From Streptomyces aureus (GTDB lineage: Bacteria; Actinomycetota; Actinomycetes; Streptomycetales; Streptomycetaceae): a DNA stretch of 64,000 nucleotides. The stretch is from assembly GCF_000725495.1 (NCBI RefSeq), contig NZ_KL647042.1, positions 62,001-126,000 on the forward strand. The letters run 5' to 3'. The notes below the pieces were generated by a model, which was given only the letters and a program-made list of their open reading frames with translations, was not told the DNA's origin and made no database searches. The position numbers and the translations under genes were made by a program. This document shows, in pieces, positions 25,089 through 34,510 of this stretch (positions are counted from its first letter, which is position 1; every line of letters begins with the position of its first letter).

Positions 25089-26102
25089 GTGCCAAGAGGG
25101 AGCACGCGCCCCACCAGCCGGGACGTCGCCGAGGCCGCCGGGGTCTCCCAGGCAGCCGTCTCCCTGGTCCTGGGCGACAAATGGCGCGGCCGCGTCTCCG
25201 CCGCCACCGCCGACCGCGTCCGCCACGCCGCCCAGGAACTCGGCTACCGGCCCAACCTCGCCGCCCGCAACCTCCGCCTCGGCCGCACCCGCACCGTCCT
25301 CCTCGTCGTCCCCGCCCTCACCACCGAATTCTTCGCCGGCGTCTACACCGGCGCCGCCCGCGTCGCCGCCCAGCACGGCTTCGGAGTCGTCCTCTACCCC
25401 TCCCCCGAGGGCATCGGCCCCGCCCGCGACCCCTTCGGTTCCGCCCAGGCCGCCCTCGACGGCGTCATCGCCTCCTCCATGGCCGCCGACGCCCTCACCG
25501 CCATCCGCGGCGACCAGCTCCCCCTCGTCATGCTCGACAGCGACCCCACCGGCAGCCAGGGCGCCGCCACCGTCAACCTCGACATCGCCGACGGCGTCCG
25601 CCAGATCAGCGGCCACCTCCTCGGACTCGGCCACCGCCGCTTCCTCCACCTCGCCGCCGACATCCCCTCCTGGACCTTCGAGGTCCGCGCCCGCGAACTC
25701 GCCGCCTGCCTCGTCGAAGTCCCCGGAACCAGCCTCCACGTCGCCCGCGCCCCCATCTCCTTCGAAGACGCCCTCGCCGCCACCCAGACCGCCCTCACCA
25801 CCCCCGGCCCCCGCCCCACCGCCGTCATCTGCGACGACGACAAACTCGCCGCCGGCGCCTACAAGGCCGCCCGCCGCCTCGGCCTGCGCATCCCCGACGA
25901 CATCTCCATCACCGGACTGGACGACCTCGCCCTCGCCCGCGCCCTCGACCCCGAGCTCACCACCGTCCACCTCGACGCCGAGCGCTTCGGAGAACAGGGC
26001 ATGAAAGCCCTCCTGGCCGTCCTGGACGGCCGCACACCCCCCGAGGAGGACATCCCCGTCCACCTCGTCGTACGCGGCTCCACGGCCCCACCGAACGCCT
26101 AG
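25089..26102 (+). CDS. LacI-family transcriptional regulator
   Basis: A 337-residue repressor. An N-terminal LacI HTH (TSRDVAEAAGVSQAAVSLVL) is followed by the hinge helix and a periplasmic-binding-like effector domain with VICDDDKLAAGAYKAARRLG and ISITGLDDLALARALDPELT. I prefer the GTG at 25089 with AAGGAG upstream, rather than the ATG at 25047, which lacks a site. It diverges from the MFS gene, and the 107-bp spacer is the likely operator region. The effector is probably a small ligand moved by the MFS protein; this is inferred from position only. Confidence 0.88.
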   Translation: MPRGSTRPTSRDVAEAAGVSQAAVSLVLGDKWRGRVSAATADRVRHAAQELGYRPNLAARNLRLGRTRTVLLVVPALTTEFFAGVYTGAARVAAQHGFGVVLYPSPEGIGPARDPFGSAQAALDGVIASSMAADALTAIRGDQLPLVMLDSDPTGSQGAATVNLDIADGVRQISGHLLGLGHRRFLHLAADIPSWTFEVRARELAACLVEVPGTSLHVARAPISFEDALAATQTALTTPGPRPTAVICDDDKLAAGAYKAARRLGLRIPDDISITGLDDLALARALDPELTTVHLDAERFGEQGMKALLAVLDGRTPPEEDIPVHLVVRGSTAPPNA

Positions 26103-26134
26103 AACCCCGCCACCCGCACCGGCCCCGGACACAC

Positions 26135-26174
26135 GGAAGGGGCCGCACCGGTCTGCACCGGAGCGGCCCCTTCC
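26135..26174. terminator. Bidirectional terminator between lacI-type gene and prcA
   Basis: A perfect 12-bp stem (26135-26146 with 26163-26174, arm GGAAGGGGCCGC) between convergent genes. The loop contains two ACCGG copies. Confidence 0.88.
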
Positions 26175-26216
26175 CCACGAGCACCCGCGAAACGGGCACC
26201 CGGTCACACCACGACC

Positions 26217-26960
26217 TCACTCGTCGTCGGCGTCCTCCGCCTCCGTCGCGGTCTCCGCACCCCCGGCCTCCAGCAGCCGGGACAGCTGCCGCCCGACGAT
26301 CCGCTTGAACTTCCGCTGCTGCGGACGCGTCCGGTCCAGCACCGCGACCTCGAGACGCTCCGCCGGAATCTCCCGCTCGCCGCCGTTCGGCTCCCGGGAC
26401 AACGACTGGACGGCCAGCTTCAGCGCCTCGGCCAGCGACATGCCGTCCCGGTGCTGAGTGTCCAGATACGTACTGATCTGCTCGGCGTTACCACCGACGG
26501 CCACCGAACCGTGCTCGTCCACGATCGACCCGTCGTGCGGCAACCGGTAGATCTGGTCACCGTCCGGCGTCTCACCGACCTCCGCGACCACCAGCTCCAC
26601 CTCGTACGGCTTCTCCGCCGCCGACGAGAAGATCGTGCCCAGCGTCTGCGCGTACACGTTCGCCAGACCACGGGCGGTCACGTCGTCACGGTCGTACGTG
26701 TAGCCACGAAGATCGGCGTACCGCACACCGCCGATCCGCAGGTTCTCGTACTCGTTGTACTTGCCGGCGGCCGCGAAGCCGATCCGGTCGTAGATCTCGC
26801 TGAACTTGTGCAGCGCACGGGACGGGTTCTCGCCGACGAACACGATGCCGTCGGCATACTGCAGCACGACCAGGCTGCGGCCACGCGCGATGCCCTTGCG
26901 GGCGTACTCCGCCCGGTCCGCCATCGCCTGCTGGGGTGAGACATAGAACGGCGTCGACAC
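26217..26960 (-). CDS. prcA: 20S proteasome alpha subunit
   Basis: A 247-residue proteasome alpha subunit. The N-terminus [22 protein letters not shown] matches the gating helix region of actinobacterial PrcA, and [18 protein letters not shown] follows. It forms the outer rings that dock the Arc ATPase. The C-terminal ~25 residues are acidic. The GTG start lies 56 bp after the prcB stop. Confidence 0.97.
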   Translation of the reverse strand: MSTPFYVSPQQAMADRAEYARKGIARGRSLVVLQYADGIVFVGENPSRALHKFSEIYDRIGFAAAGKYNEYENLRIGGVRYADLRGYTYDRDDVTARGLANVYAQTLGTIFSSAAEKPYEVELVVAEVGETPDGDQIYRLPHDGSIVDEHGSVAVGGNAEQISTYLDTQHRDGMSLAEALKLAVQSLSREPNGGEREIPAERLEVAVLDRTRPQQRKFKRIVGRQLSRLLEAGGAETATEAEDADDE

Positions 26961-27016
26961 CGGCTATCCGTCCCTTTCTGTCGAAGTCACTGGATCACCT
27001 GGGAGTGGGACGGTCT

Positions 27017-27862
27017 TCAGTACAGCGCGGCACGCGGGCCGTCGGGCTGCTCGAGCCGCCTCTCCAGGATCACGCGGGCGATCTCGGAGGCCTCCTCGTC
27101 GGTGAGCCGGCGGAAACCGCTCTCCGTGATCACGGTGACGATCGGATAGATCCGGCGCGCGACATCGGGACCACCGGTCGCCGAGTCGTCGTCGGCCGCG
27201 TCGTAGAGAGCCTGGATGACCAGCGTCGTGGCCTGGTCCTCCGTCAGATCCTTGGCGTAGAGCTTCTTCATGGCACCGCGCGCGAAGAGCGAGCCGGAGC
27301 CCGTGGCCGCGTAGCCGTGCTCCTCGGAGCGGCCACCGGTGACGTCGTACGAGAAGATACGGCCCCTGCCGCGGTCCACGTCGTACCCCGCGAACAGGGG
27401 GACCACGGCCAAGCCCTGCATCGCCATGCCGAGGTTGGAACGGATCATCGTGGACAGGCGGTTCGCCTTGCCCTCCAGGGAGAGCTGCGCGCCCTCCACC
27501 TTCTCGAAGTGCTCCAGCTCCAGCTGGAACAGCTTCACCATCTCCACGGCCAGACCCGCCGTGCCGGCGATGCCCACCGCCGAGTACTCGTCGGCCGGGA
27601 AGACCTTCTCGATGTCGCGCTGGGCGATGATGTTGCCCATGGTGGCGCGGCGGTCGCCGGCGAGGACGACTCCGCCGGGGAACGTGACGGCGACGATCGT
27701 CGTGCCGTGCGGGGCCTCGATCACGCCCTGGACGGGCGGCAGTTGCCGCTTGCCCGGGAGCATCTCCGGCTGGTGCTCGGAGAGGAAGTCCATGAAGGAC
27801 GACGACCCGGGCGTCAGGAAGGCAGCCGGTAGACGCCCGGTGCTACGAGTGTTGGCTTCCAC
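27017..27862 (-). CDS. prcB: 20S proteasome beta subunit, proteolytic
   Basis: A 281-residue precursor. A propeptide of 53 residues ends at EAPHG, and the mature catalytic N-terminus is Thr54 in [11 protein letters not shown]. Other conserved residues are [14 protein letters not shown] and the [12 protein letters not shown] helix. It assembles into the two inner rings. The GTG at 27862 is preceded by GGAAGGAA and lies 49 bp inside the upstream endonuclease-like gene, in another frame. The length equals what I recall for S. coelicolor PrcB. Confidence 0.97.
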   Translation of the reverse strand: MEANTRSTGRLPAAFLTPGSSSFMDFLSEHQPEMLPGKRQLPPVQGVIEAPHGTTIVAVTFPGGVVLAGDRRATMGNIIAQRDIEKVFPADEYSAVGIAGTAGLAVEMVKLFQLELEHFEKVEGAQLSLEGKANRLSTMIRSNLGMAMQGLAVVPLFAGYDVDRGRGRIFSYDVTGGRSEEHGYAATGSGSLFARGAMKKLYAKDLTEDQATTLVIQALYDAADDDSATGGPDVARRIYPIVTVITESGFRRLTDEEASEIARVILERRLEQPDGPRAALY

Positions 27863-28407
27863 GCGTTTCCTTCCAGGTATGTCGCAGCCCGTCTCATGAC
27901 ATCGGGCCGATCCTTGAACTGCCCCAGTGCGGCGTTGCAGCTGAAGCACAGTACGCCTCGGACCCTACCCGTCTGATGGCAGTGATCCACATGTTCGGCA
28001 GGGGCGGTTAGGCAGATGCAGCAGATGCCCCGCTGATCCGCGACCATCGCGTCCAACTCGGCCGGTGTGAGGCCGTATTTACGCTGGAAATAGCTGATCC
28101 GGTTCCGCTCCGCACGACACGTACGGCAGTAACTCGCCCAGCCGTCCGACGAAGACTTGTTGCGCTCCCATGCGGAGTGCGGCTTCACGACCTGGCACTG
28201 TGGGCAGCGCTTGTGACCCCGCGGTACGGGCACCTTGACCCGTACCGCTTTACCCTTCGCCTCTTGACGCTGCCGGTAGTACTCCGCGGAGCATTCCCGG
28301 CAGTACGCCTGGAGGCCGTCGGCCGCCGACCTGTTGCTCGCGAAGGCTGCCCGCGGTTTGCTCTGCTTGCACCGCGAGCAGCTTCGCGCTTCCACTTCTT
28401 CAGCCAC
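27814..28407 (-). CDS. Endonuclease VII-like protein with multiple zinc knuckles
   Basis: A 197-residue Cys-rich protein. Pairs CSRC...CREC (residues ~10-40) and CPQC...CRTC (~68-98) look like two zinc knuckles. The C-terminal half is a recombination endonuclease VII (HNH-like) domain with [20 protein letters not shown], the [16 protein letters not shown] catalytic core and [10 protein letters not shown]. It lies 37 bp after pup and overlaps prcB by 49 bp, so expression is coupled to the proteasome genes. A nuclease between pup and prcB is also present in S. coelicolor as I recall. Its role in the proteasome locus is unexplained. Confidence 0.9.
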   Translation of the reverse strand: MAEEVEARSCSRCKQSKPRAAFASNRSAADGLQAYCRECSAEYYRQRQEAKGKAVRVKVPVPRGHKRCPQCQVVKPHSAWERNKSSSDGWASYCRTCRAERNRISYFQRKYGLTPAELDAMVADQRGICCICLTAPAEHVDHCHQTGRVRGVLCFSCNAALGQFKDRPDVMRRAATYLEGNAWKPTLVAPGVYRLPS

Positions 28408-28444
28408 GTTCGACTCGAACCTGCGATTCGATGGAAAAAGTGGC

Positions 28445-28663
28445 TTACTGCCCGCCCTTCTGAACGAAGGACCTCACGAAATCCTCGGCGTTCTCTTCGA
28501 GTACATCGTCAATTTCGTCAAGAACCGAGTCGACATCGTCGCTCAGCTTTTCCTGGCGTTCCTTGAGGTCGTCGGTCGTGTTCGCTTCCTGCGACTGTTC
28601 CTCGACCTCCTCGGTGGAACGCGTCGCCTTCTGCTGTCCGCCGCCGGTGTCCTTGGTCGCCAT
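28445..28663 (-). CDS. pup: Prokaryotic ubiquitin-like protein Pup
   Basis: A 72-residue, acidic, intrinsically disordered tag. The start is MATKDTGGGQQ and the C-terminal region SVLDEIDDVLEENAEDFVRS forms the coiled-coil helix on Arc. The last residues are Gly-Gly-Gln, so Dop must deamidate the Gln before ligation. I chose the ATG at 28663; a GTG three codons earlier is also in frame. First gene of pup-endonuclease-prcB-prcA. Confidence 0.97.
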   Translation of the reverse strand: MATKDTGGGQQKATRSTEEVEEQSQEANTTDDLKERQEKLSDDVDSVLDEIDDVLEENAEDFVRSFVQKGGQ

Positions 28664-28699
28664 AACCCTCACCCCGCTCGGTTCGACGTTCTTGATCAG

Positions 28700-28722
28700 A
28701 CCCTACAAGCAGGGTCCGACAT
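28700..28722 (-). promoter_or_regulatory. Candidate pup promoter with PafBC-type spacing
   Basis: On the minus strand a TAGGGT -10 box is preceded by 8 bases and then ATGTCGGAC, whose TGTC sits where the PafBC-type (RecA-NDp) motif TTGTCRVTG would be. No normal -35 is visible at 17 bp. The match is partial: six of nine positions plus correct spacing. The arc promoter carries the same GTAGGGTCTG core. Confidence 0.4.
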
Positions 28723-28819
28723 CGGCCCCGCAGTTGCCACAACGTACGGGGACCACCTCGATGATTCCCGTAACGCCGGGTGTTCCACCCTGTTCGGCCC
28801 GTGCCGTCCCGGGGGAAGT

Positions 28820-30331
28820 TCAGTTGCCCGAAAGGACCCTGACCAGGTCCTCCGCCGTCCGGCAGCGGTCCAGGAGCTCCTTGACGTGATTACGCGTTCC
28901 GCGAAGGGGCTCCAGGGTTGGGACGCGCTGGAGCGAGTCCCGGCCGGGCAGGTCGAAGATCACCGAGTCCCAGGAGGCCGCCGCGACGTCGTCCGCGTAC
29001 TGCTCGAGGCAGCGGCCGCGGAAGTAGGCGCGGGTGTCCTCCGGCGGGGTCGTACGGGCCCGCTCGACCTCGTTCTCGTCCAGGAGCCGCTTCATCCTGC
29101 CGCGGGCCGCCAGACGGTTGTAGAGGCCCTTCTCGGCGCGTACGTCGGCGTACTGGAGGTCGACCAGGTGGAGCCGGGCGGCGTCCCAGTCGAGGTCGTC
29201 GCGGCGCCGGTAGCCCTCCATGAGCTCGCGCTTGGCGACCCAGTCCAGTTCGCCGGAGAGGCTCATCGGGTCGTTCTCCAGCCGGTTCAGGGTGTCCTCC
29301 CAGCGCAGGAGGACGTCCTTGGTCTGTTCGTCGGCGTCCGCCCCGAACCGCTCCTCGACGTACTTGCGCGACAGCTCGAAGTACTCCATCTGCAGTTGCA
29401 CGGCGGTGAGTGTGCGGCCGCTGCGGAGCGTGACGAGGCGCTTGAGGGTCGGGTCGTGGGAGACCTGGTGGAGGGTGCGTACGGGCTGGTCGACGGCCAG
29501 GTCGACGGCGATGAAACCGTCCTCGATCATGGACAGGACGAGTGCCGTCGTGCCGAGCTTGAGGTACGTCGAGATCTCGGAGAGGTTCGCGTCCCCGATG
29601 ATCACGTGCAGCCGGCGGTACTTCTCGGCGTCGGCGTGCGGTTCGTCGCGGGTGTTGATGATGGGGCGCTTGAGGGTGGTCTCCAGGCCGACCTCGACCT
29701 CGAAGTAGTCGGCGCGCTGGCTGAGCTGGAAGCCGTGTTCGTGTCCGTCCTGGCCGATGCCGACGCGGCCCGCTCCGGTGACGACCTGGCGTGAGACGAA
29801 GAACGGGGTGAGGTGGCGCACGATGTCCGAGAAGGCGGTCTCGCGCTTCATCAGGTAGTTCTCGTGCGTGCCGTAGGAGGCGCCCTTGTTGTCGGTGTTG
29901 TTCTTGTAGAGGTGGATCGGCTGGGCGCCGGGGAGCTGGGCGGCCCGTTCGGCGGCCTCGGCCATGATCCGCTCGCCGGCCTTGTCCCACAGGACGGCGT
30001 CGCGGGGGTTGGTGACTTCGGGGGAGCTGTATTCCGGGTGTGCGTGGTCGACGTACAGCCTGGCTCCGTTGGTGAGGATGACATTGGCCAGGCCGATGTC
30101 CTCGTCGGTGAGCTGGCTGGAGTCGGCGGCCTCCCGGGCGAGGTCGAAGCCTCGCGCGTCCCGCAGCGGGTTCTCCTCCTCGAAGTCCCAGCGGGCGCGG
30201 CGCGCCCGGTGCATCGCCGCCGCGTAGGCGTTGACGATCTGGGACGAGGTGAGCATGGCATTGGCGTTGGGGTGACCGGGGACGGAGATCCCGTACTCCG
30301 TCTCGATGCCCATTACTCGCCGTACGGTCAT
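28820..30331 (-). CDS. dop: Pup deamidase/depupylase Dop
   Basis: A 503-residue paralogue of PafA. It begins with [17 protein letters not shown], the Mg-ATP glutamate motif, and shares [12 protein letters not shown] and [21 protein letters not shown] characteristic insertion (about residues 35-75, [20 protein letters not shown]) forms the Dop-loop absent from PafA. It converts Pup-Gln to Pup-Glu and can remove Pup from substrates. Ends with [18 protein letters not shown]. It is separated from pup by 156 bp of promoter sequence. Confidence 0.96.
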   Translation of the reverse strand: MTVRRVMGIETEYGISVPGHPNANAMLTSSQIVNAYAAAMHRARRARWDFEEENPLRDARGFDLAREAADSSQLTDEDIGLANVILTNGARLYVDHAHPEYSSPEVTNPRDAVLWDKAGERIMAEAAERAAQLPGAQPIHLYKNNTDNKGASYGTHENYLMKRETAFSDIVRHLTPFFVSRQVVTGAGRVGIGQDGHEHGFQLSQRADYFEVEVGLETTLKRPIINTRDEPHADAEKYRRLHVIIGDANLSEISTYLKLGTTALVLSMIEDGFIAVDLAVDQPVRTLHQVSHDPTLKRLVTLRSGRTLTAVQLQMEYFELSRKYVEERFGADADEQTKDVLLRWEDTLNRLENDPMSLSGELDWVAKRELMEGYRRRDDLDWDAARLHLVDLQYADVRAEKGLYNRLAARGRMKRLLDENEVERARTTPPEDTRAYFRGRCLEQYADDVAAASWDSVIFDLPGRDSLQRVPTLEPLRGTRNHVKELLDRCRTAEDLVRVLSGN

Positions 30332-30520
30332 GCGGCCCTCCTTGCCCGGCGGCGCCCTCGGTCGGGGGCGCTGCTCAAGTACCGCTGGCGCTCCGGTGCG
30401 TGTGCGGTGCCCGTCCCCGCACTGCGCGACTCGGCGGTACGAAAGAGCCTAGAACGCCTCTGCGCTGGTGGGGAGATCATTTGCGTCATTGCTGTGTTCC
30501 GGCCGTGACCGGAAAAGCAG

Positions 30521-30557
30521 GCGGCTGCGGGTGCCCGTGGTGGGCACCCGCAGCCGC
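30521..30557 (-). terminator. Terminator downstream of arc
   Basis: A perfect 16-bp stem (30521-30536 with 30542-30557, arm GCGGCTGCGGGTGCCC) with a five-base loop. On the minus strand it is followed by CTGCTTTTCC, 9 bp after the arc stop. The rest of the 234-bp arc-dop gap is the dop upstream region. Confidence 0.9.
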
Positions 30558-30565
30558 CCTGTCTT

Positions 30566-32332
30566 TTACAGGTATTGACCGGTGTTGGCCACCGTGTCGA
30601 TGGAGCGTCCGGTGTCTGCGCCCTGCTTTCCGGTGATGAGCGTACGGATGTAGACGATCCGTTCGCCCTTCTTTCCGGAGATGCGGGCCCAGTCGTCGGG
30701 GTTGGTGGTGTTGGGGAGGTCCTCGTTCTCCTTGAACTCGTCCACGCATGCCTGGAGGAGGTGGGAGACCCTGAGGCCCTTCTGGTCGTGTTCGAGGAAG
30801 TCCTTGATGGCCATCTTCTTGGCGCGGCCGACGATGTTCTCGATCATGGCGCCGGAATTGAAGTCCTTGAAGTAGAGGACTTCCTTGTCGCCGTTGGCGT
30901 AGGTGACTTCCAGGAAGCGGTTCTCCTCGGATTCGGCGTACATCTGTTCCACGGCGGTCTGGATCATGCCGTGGACGGTGGCCGCCTTGTCTCCGCCGTG
31001 TTCTCCGACGTCTTCGGAGTGCAGGGGGAGGCGTTCGGTGAGGTACTTCTGGAAGATGTCCTTGGCCGCTTCGGCGTCCGGGCGTTCGATCTTGATCTTC
31101 ACGTCGAGCCGGCCGGGCCGCAGGATGGCGGGGTCGATCATGTCCTCGCGGTTGGAGGCGCCGATCACCACGACGTTCTGCAGGCCTTCGACACCGTCGA
31201 TCTCGGCGAGGAGCTGGGGGACGATGGTGTTCTCCACGTCCGAGCTGACGCCGGATCCGCGGGTGCGGAAGAGGGATTCCATCTCGTCGAAGAAGACGAT
31301 GACGGGGGTGCCCTCGCTGGCCTTCTCCCGGGCACGCTGGAAGACGAGGCGGATCTGCCGCTCGGTCTCGCCGACGTACTTGTTCAGGAGCTCGGGGCCC
31401 TTGATGTTGAGGAAGAAGCTCTTGCCGGTGGCCTGGCCGGTGACTTCGGCGACCTTTTTGGCCAGTGAGTTGGCCACGGCCTTGGCGATGAGCGTCTTTC
31501 CGCATCCGGGGGGTCCGTAGAGGAGGACTCCCTTGGGCGGACGCAGTTCGTGTTCCTTGAAGAGGTCGGGGTAGAGGTACGGGAGCTCGACGGCGTCGCG
31601 GATCATTTCGATCTGGCCGCCCAGACCGCCGATCTGCTCGTAGCCGATGTCGGGGACCTCTTCGAGGACGAGTTCCTCGACCTCGCTCTTGGGAACGATT
31701 TCGTAGACGTATCCGGATCGGGGTTCGAGGAGCAGGGCGTCTCCGGGGCGGATGGTGACGTCCAGGAGTGGTTCGGCGAGCCGGACCACTCGTTCCTCGT
31801 CGGTGTGTCCCTGGACGAGGGCGCGTTCGCCGTCCTCCAGGATCTCCTTGAGGGTGACGATGTCGCCGACGCTCTCGTATTCCATGGCCTCGACCACGTT
31901 GAGGGCTTCGTTGAGCATCACTTCCTGGCCGCGCCTGAGCTCGTCGAGCTCGACGCTGGGGCTGACGTTCACGCGGAGTTTGCGGCCTCCGGTGAAGATG
32001 TCGGCGGTGCCGTCCTCGTTCGCCGCGAGGAAGACGCCGAAGCCGGCCGGTGGCTGTGCGAGCCGATCGACCTCTTCCTTGAGGGCCACGATCTGGTCGC
32101 GGGCCTCACGGAGGGTGTTCGCCAGTCGTTCGTTCTGTGCGGACACGCCTGCCAGGTTGGTCTGCAACTCGACGATCCGCTCTTCGAGAATCCTCGTGTG
32201 TCGCGGAGAGTCGGCGAGCTTGCGCCGCAGGACGGCGATCTCCTGCTCAAGGTAGGCAATCTGCCCGGCGGGGTCATCGGACCCTCTTCCCGGGCGGATG
32301 CCGCGGTTCATGTCGTCGTCGTGGGCTGCCAC
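30566..32332 (-). CDS. arc: Proteasomal AAA ATPase Arc (Mpa orthologue)
   Basis: A 588-residue AAA+ unfoldase that feeds pupylated proteins into PrcAB. An N-terminal coiled coil (about residues 30-80, [20 protein letters not shown] onward) binds Pup. Two OB folds follow, then the AAA domain with Walker A GPPGCGKT, Walker [13 protein letters not shown] and the SRH region [17 protein letters not shown]. It ends in GQYL, the C-terminal motif that opens the proteasome gate. I prefer the GTG at 32332, behind GAGG; a TTG six codons earlier is possible. Confidence 0.96.
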   Translation of the reverse strand: MAAHDDDMNRGIRPGRGSDDPAGQIAYLEQEIAVLRRKLADSPRHTRILEERIVELQTNLAGVSAQNERLANTLREARDQIVALKEEVDRLAQPPAGFGVFLAANEDGTADIFTGGRKLRVNVSPSVELDELRRGQEVMLNEALNVVEAMEYESVGDIVTLKEILEDGERALVQGHTDEERVVRLAEPLLDVTIRPGDALLLEPRSGYVYEIVPKSEVEELVLEEVPDIGYEQIGGLGGQIEMIRDAVELPYLYPDLFKEHELRPPKGVLLYGPPGCGKTLIAKAVANSLAKKVAEVTGQATGKSFFLNIKGPELLNKYVGETERQIRLVFQRAREKASEGTPVIVFFDEMESLFRTRGSGVSSDVENTIVPQLLAEIDGVEGLQNVVVIGASNREDMIDPAILRPGRLDVKIKIERPDAEAAKDIFQKYLTERLPLHSEDVGEHGGDKAATVHGMIQTAVEQMYAESEENRFLEVTYANGDKEVLYFKDFNSGAMIENIVGRAKKMAIKDFLEHDQKGLRVSHLLQACVDEFKENEDLPNTTNPDDWARISGKKGERIVYIRTLITGKQGADTGRSIDTVANTGQYL

Positions 32333-32367
32333 GGTCCTCACCTCCTCCAAGGGGAGCTGGACGCTTC

Positions 32368-32377
32368 CAGACCCTAC
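32368..32377 (-). promoter_or_regulatory. Candidate -10 region of arc, identical to that of pup
   Basis: GTAGGGTCTG on the minus strand 36 bp upstream of arc repeats exactly the ten bases found upstream of pup at 28697-28706. Both are preceded by a TCG(A/G)-ACCC-like sequence. Confidence 0.45.
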
Positions 32378-32585
32378 CTGGGTGGGTGTCGATTGAAACC
32401 CCTAGATCACAAAGACTGTCGGGGTGTGTCCGATCTTCACCCTTGCGCTCTCCCTCACGCCAGGGGAATACCCACCGAACATGATTGGGAAGCGGGCGGA
32501 GGTAGGGTCGAAGTGTTCAACACCCGTCAGAGCTGGCCCGATTCCCCAGTCTTCGGTTCGCTCGACGCAGAAAACGGCAGGAGAA

Positions 32586-32891
32586 ATGACCGTGCAGCAG
32601 GAGGCCGGAGTCGACGGCGAGGCGCTTGAGGTCTGGATCGATCAGGATCTCTGTACCGGCGACGGGATCTGCGTGCAGTACGCGCCCGAGGTCTTTGAGC
32701 TGGACATTGACGGTCTGGCGTACGTGAAGAGTGCCGAGGACGAGCTGTTGCAGGAGGTGGGGGCCACAACGCCCGTGCCGCTGCCGCTTCTGCGTGATGT
32801 CGTGGACTCGGCGAAGGAGTGTCCGGGGGACTGTATTCATGTCCGTCGGGTTTCGGACAAGGTCGAGGTCTTCGGGCCTGACGCGGAGTGA
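32586..32891 (+). CDS. Single-cluster (3Fe-4S type) ferredoxin
   Basis: A small acidic ferredoxin of about 100 residues. Cluster ligands: the CTGDGIC pair near residues 24-30, and CPGDC near residue 81, giving the C-x5-C...CP pattern of P450-type [3Fe-4S]/[4Fe-4S] ferredoxins. YAPEVFELDIDGLAYV is typical. The ribosome site AGGAG is only 2 bp from the ATG at 32586 but 8 bp from an in-frame GTG at 32592, which may be the true start. It diverges from arc. The redox partner is not encoded nearby. Confidence 0.88.
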   Translation: MTVQQEAGVDGEALEVWIDQDLCTGDGICVQYAPEVFELDIDGLAYVKSAEDELLQEVGATTPVPLPLLRDVVDSAKECPGDCIHVRRVSDKVEVFGPDAE

Positions 32892-32926
32892 CCTCTCGGG
32901 CACCCCGCGTCGCCCCCTGACCGGTT

Positions 32927-32959
32927 GAGAACACCCTCCGCGGCGCGGAGGGTGTTCTC
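32927..32959 (+). terminator. Strong intrinsic terminator after the ferredoxin gene
   Basis: A perfect 15-bp stem (32927-32941 with 32945-32959) with a GGC loop, followed by TTTTGTT. It is one of the few in the window with a clear T-tract. It lies between convergent genes. Confidence 0.93.
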
Positions 32960-32989
32960 TTTTGTTCGGGTTTCGCGCCGGGGGCGCGT

Positions 32990-33565
32990 TCAGGTTCCGT
33001 GCGCTTCGGACGGCGTCGAGCGGATGAACGCGCCGTTCTTCCACTGCCACTTGGCGGTCTGCTTCAGGTCGGGGCAGCAACTGGGTACGTCGATCGAGGA
33101 GTAGCCGAGGAGCATGGCGGTGACGGCTCCGTCGCGTACGGCGAAGTCCGTGACGCTGAGGCGGTCCTTGGGGTCGATCAGGGTCGCGACGACCCTGGGC
33201 TGCTTGGCTCCCTGGGCCTGGGTGAGGACGTAGACGCCGTCGGGAGGGGTGCCGGAGCCGGCGTCGCAGCGGACGACGGCGACGGTCTCGGGGCGGCCGT
33301 CGCCGTCGAGGTCGCCGCCGGCCTTCTTCTCCACGAGCGCTTTGGTGGGGCCGCAGACGATCGGGAAGTCCACGCCGGCTGTGTCGGGGGCGGTCGCTGG
33401 AGCTGCCGCGGGTCTGCCGCCGGTGCCGGGCTGGGCCGCCCTGGCCGCGTCGGGCTGGACGACGGAGGACAGGGCCACGACTCCGGCGATGGCGGTGGCC
33501 GTGGCGACCCACTGGAGGGGGCTGGTCTGCGTGTGTGCCAGTTCCGGGACAACGGATTGCTGCAC
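32990..33565 (-). CDS. Secreted or membrane-anchored protein of unknown function
   Basis: A 191-residue protein. A hydrophobic segment (WVATATAIAGVVALSSVV, about residues 19-36) acts as signal or anchor and is followed by ARA and an Ala/Pro-rich linker. The exported part contains DLDGDGRPETVAVV, a calcium-binding FG-GAP/dockerin-like signature, and a C-terminal CCPDLKQTAKWQWKNG. I prefer the GTG at 33565 (GGGAG 8 bp upstream); the frame can extend to a GTG at 33622. I do not recognise a named family. Confidence 0.7.
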   Translation of the reverse strand: MQQSVVPELAHTQTSPLQWVATATAIAGVVALSSVVQPDAARAAQPGTGGRPAAAPATAPDTAGVDFPIVCGPTKALVEKKAGGDLDGDGRPETVAVVRCDAGSGTPPDGVYVLTQAQGAKQPRVVATLIDPKDRLSVTDFAVRDGAVTAMLLGYSSIDVPSCCPDLKQTAKWQWKNGAFIRSTPSEAHGT

Positions 33566-33939
33566 TGGGGGTGTCTCCCGCGAGGGCTGTGCCGGTGGGG
33601 TGGGTGTCCCGCATGGTGCCACACGTCACAGCCTGGTGGAACGGCGGGGTCCGGAGTTGTGAAGAGTTCCGGTGCGGTGTCCGTCGGGGTCTGCGGGCGG
33701 CCCCTCCGTCCCGGCCGGGGTGGCCGGAGGGTGGGGGGCGGGCCCCTGCGGGGAAACCGCGGGCGGAGGACCGGGGCCCGCCCCGCGCGGATCCACGGCC
33801 GGGTGACCGGAGGTTCCGCGTGGAGCACGTGGAGCCAGGGGCGTGGCCTGCTCGGAGCCGTGGCGGCCCGGCACCGGGCCATGTGCGGGGCCTGTCGGAC
33901 GGCGCCCGGAGAGTCCGGCGAAGGGCTCCGCGCGGAACG

Positions 33940-34160
33940 AGGGGCGGGGCGGGCGGGGCCGGTACGGAGCCACTGGCGGGGGCCTACCGGACGGCGCCCG
34001 AGACTCCTGAGCAGGACTTGACGCGGAACGACGGGCGGGGCCGGTACGGAGGCACTGGCGAGCCCGGTATGGAAGGGCGGGCAGGTCCGGTACGGAATCA
34101 CGGGCGGGCCCGGTACGGAACCACGGGCAGGGACCCGCACGGAACTACCGGACGGGGCGC
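33940..34160. repeat. Degenerate direct repeats with GGTACGGA core
   Basis: At least five imperfect copies of a roughly 25-45 bp unit resembling CGGGCGGGGCCGGTACGGA followed by two variable bases and CAC. The cores begin at 33961, 34043, 34089 and 34112, with weaker copies near 34065 and 34136. Confidence 0.75.
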
Positions 34161-34188
34161 GGCACCGGGCGGCGGGCCCGGCCAACGG

Positions 34189-34223
34189 TGCGGCTGCGGC
34201 TGCGGCTGCGGCTGCGGCTGCGG
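34189..34223. repeat. Hexanucleotide microsatellite (TGCGGC)5.8
   Basis: Five exact TGCGGC copies and a partial sixth in a row. It is not inside a gene. Confidence 0.95.
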
Positions 34224-34449
34224 TCATCGTGCTCGCCGCGGGTCACCGACGTCTCCGCGCGGTCGGTCGGGGCGTGGATCAGGGTCGCTGCCGGACTGCC
34301 GGGCACCCGGTTCCGCGGCTCCGGCCGAAGCATCGGGCGGCGGTCCTGCCGAGTGATACGGGGGGCCGGCTCGGTGGCTCCGGCGGGTGGTGTCCCCGGG
34401 CTTCTGCCGTACGGGGCACGGTTTCTGGTGGTGTGTCAGCGGCGAAGAA

Positions 34450-34491
34450 CTGTGGCCGAGTTACCGGAGAGGTCCGGGAACTCGGCCACAG
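34450..34491 (-). terminator. Terminator downstream of trmI
   Basis: A perfect 13-bp stem (34450-34462 with 34479-34491, arm CTGTGGCCGAGTT) and a 16-base loop, 19 bp after the trmI stop on the minus strand. Confidence 0.85.
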
Positions 34492-34510
34492 GGCTGGTGC
34501 GTTGGGCGGG

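Larger units (their letters stand above)
33566..34510. other. Long gene-free region with tandem repeats
   Basis: About 945 bp with no convincing gene. Several frames are open only because of extreme GC content; none has a ribosome site with a plausible protein. It contains a degenerate GGTACGGA repeat array, a hexanucleotide microsatellite and the trmI terminator, each listed separately. Confidence 0.7.

Noticed and set aside
33178..34356. Open frames on both strands in the gene-free block
   Set aside because: Pro/Arg/Gly-rich translations arise from repeats; no start with a ribosome site, no domain.
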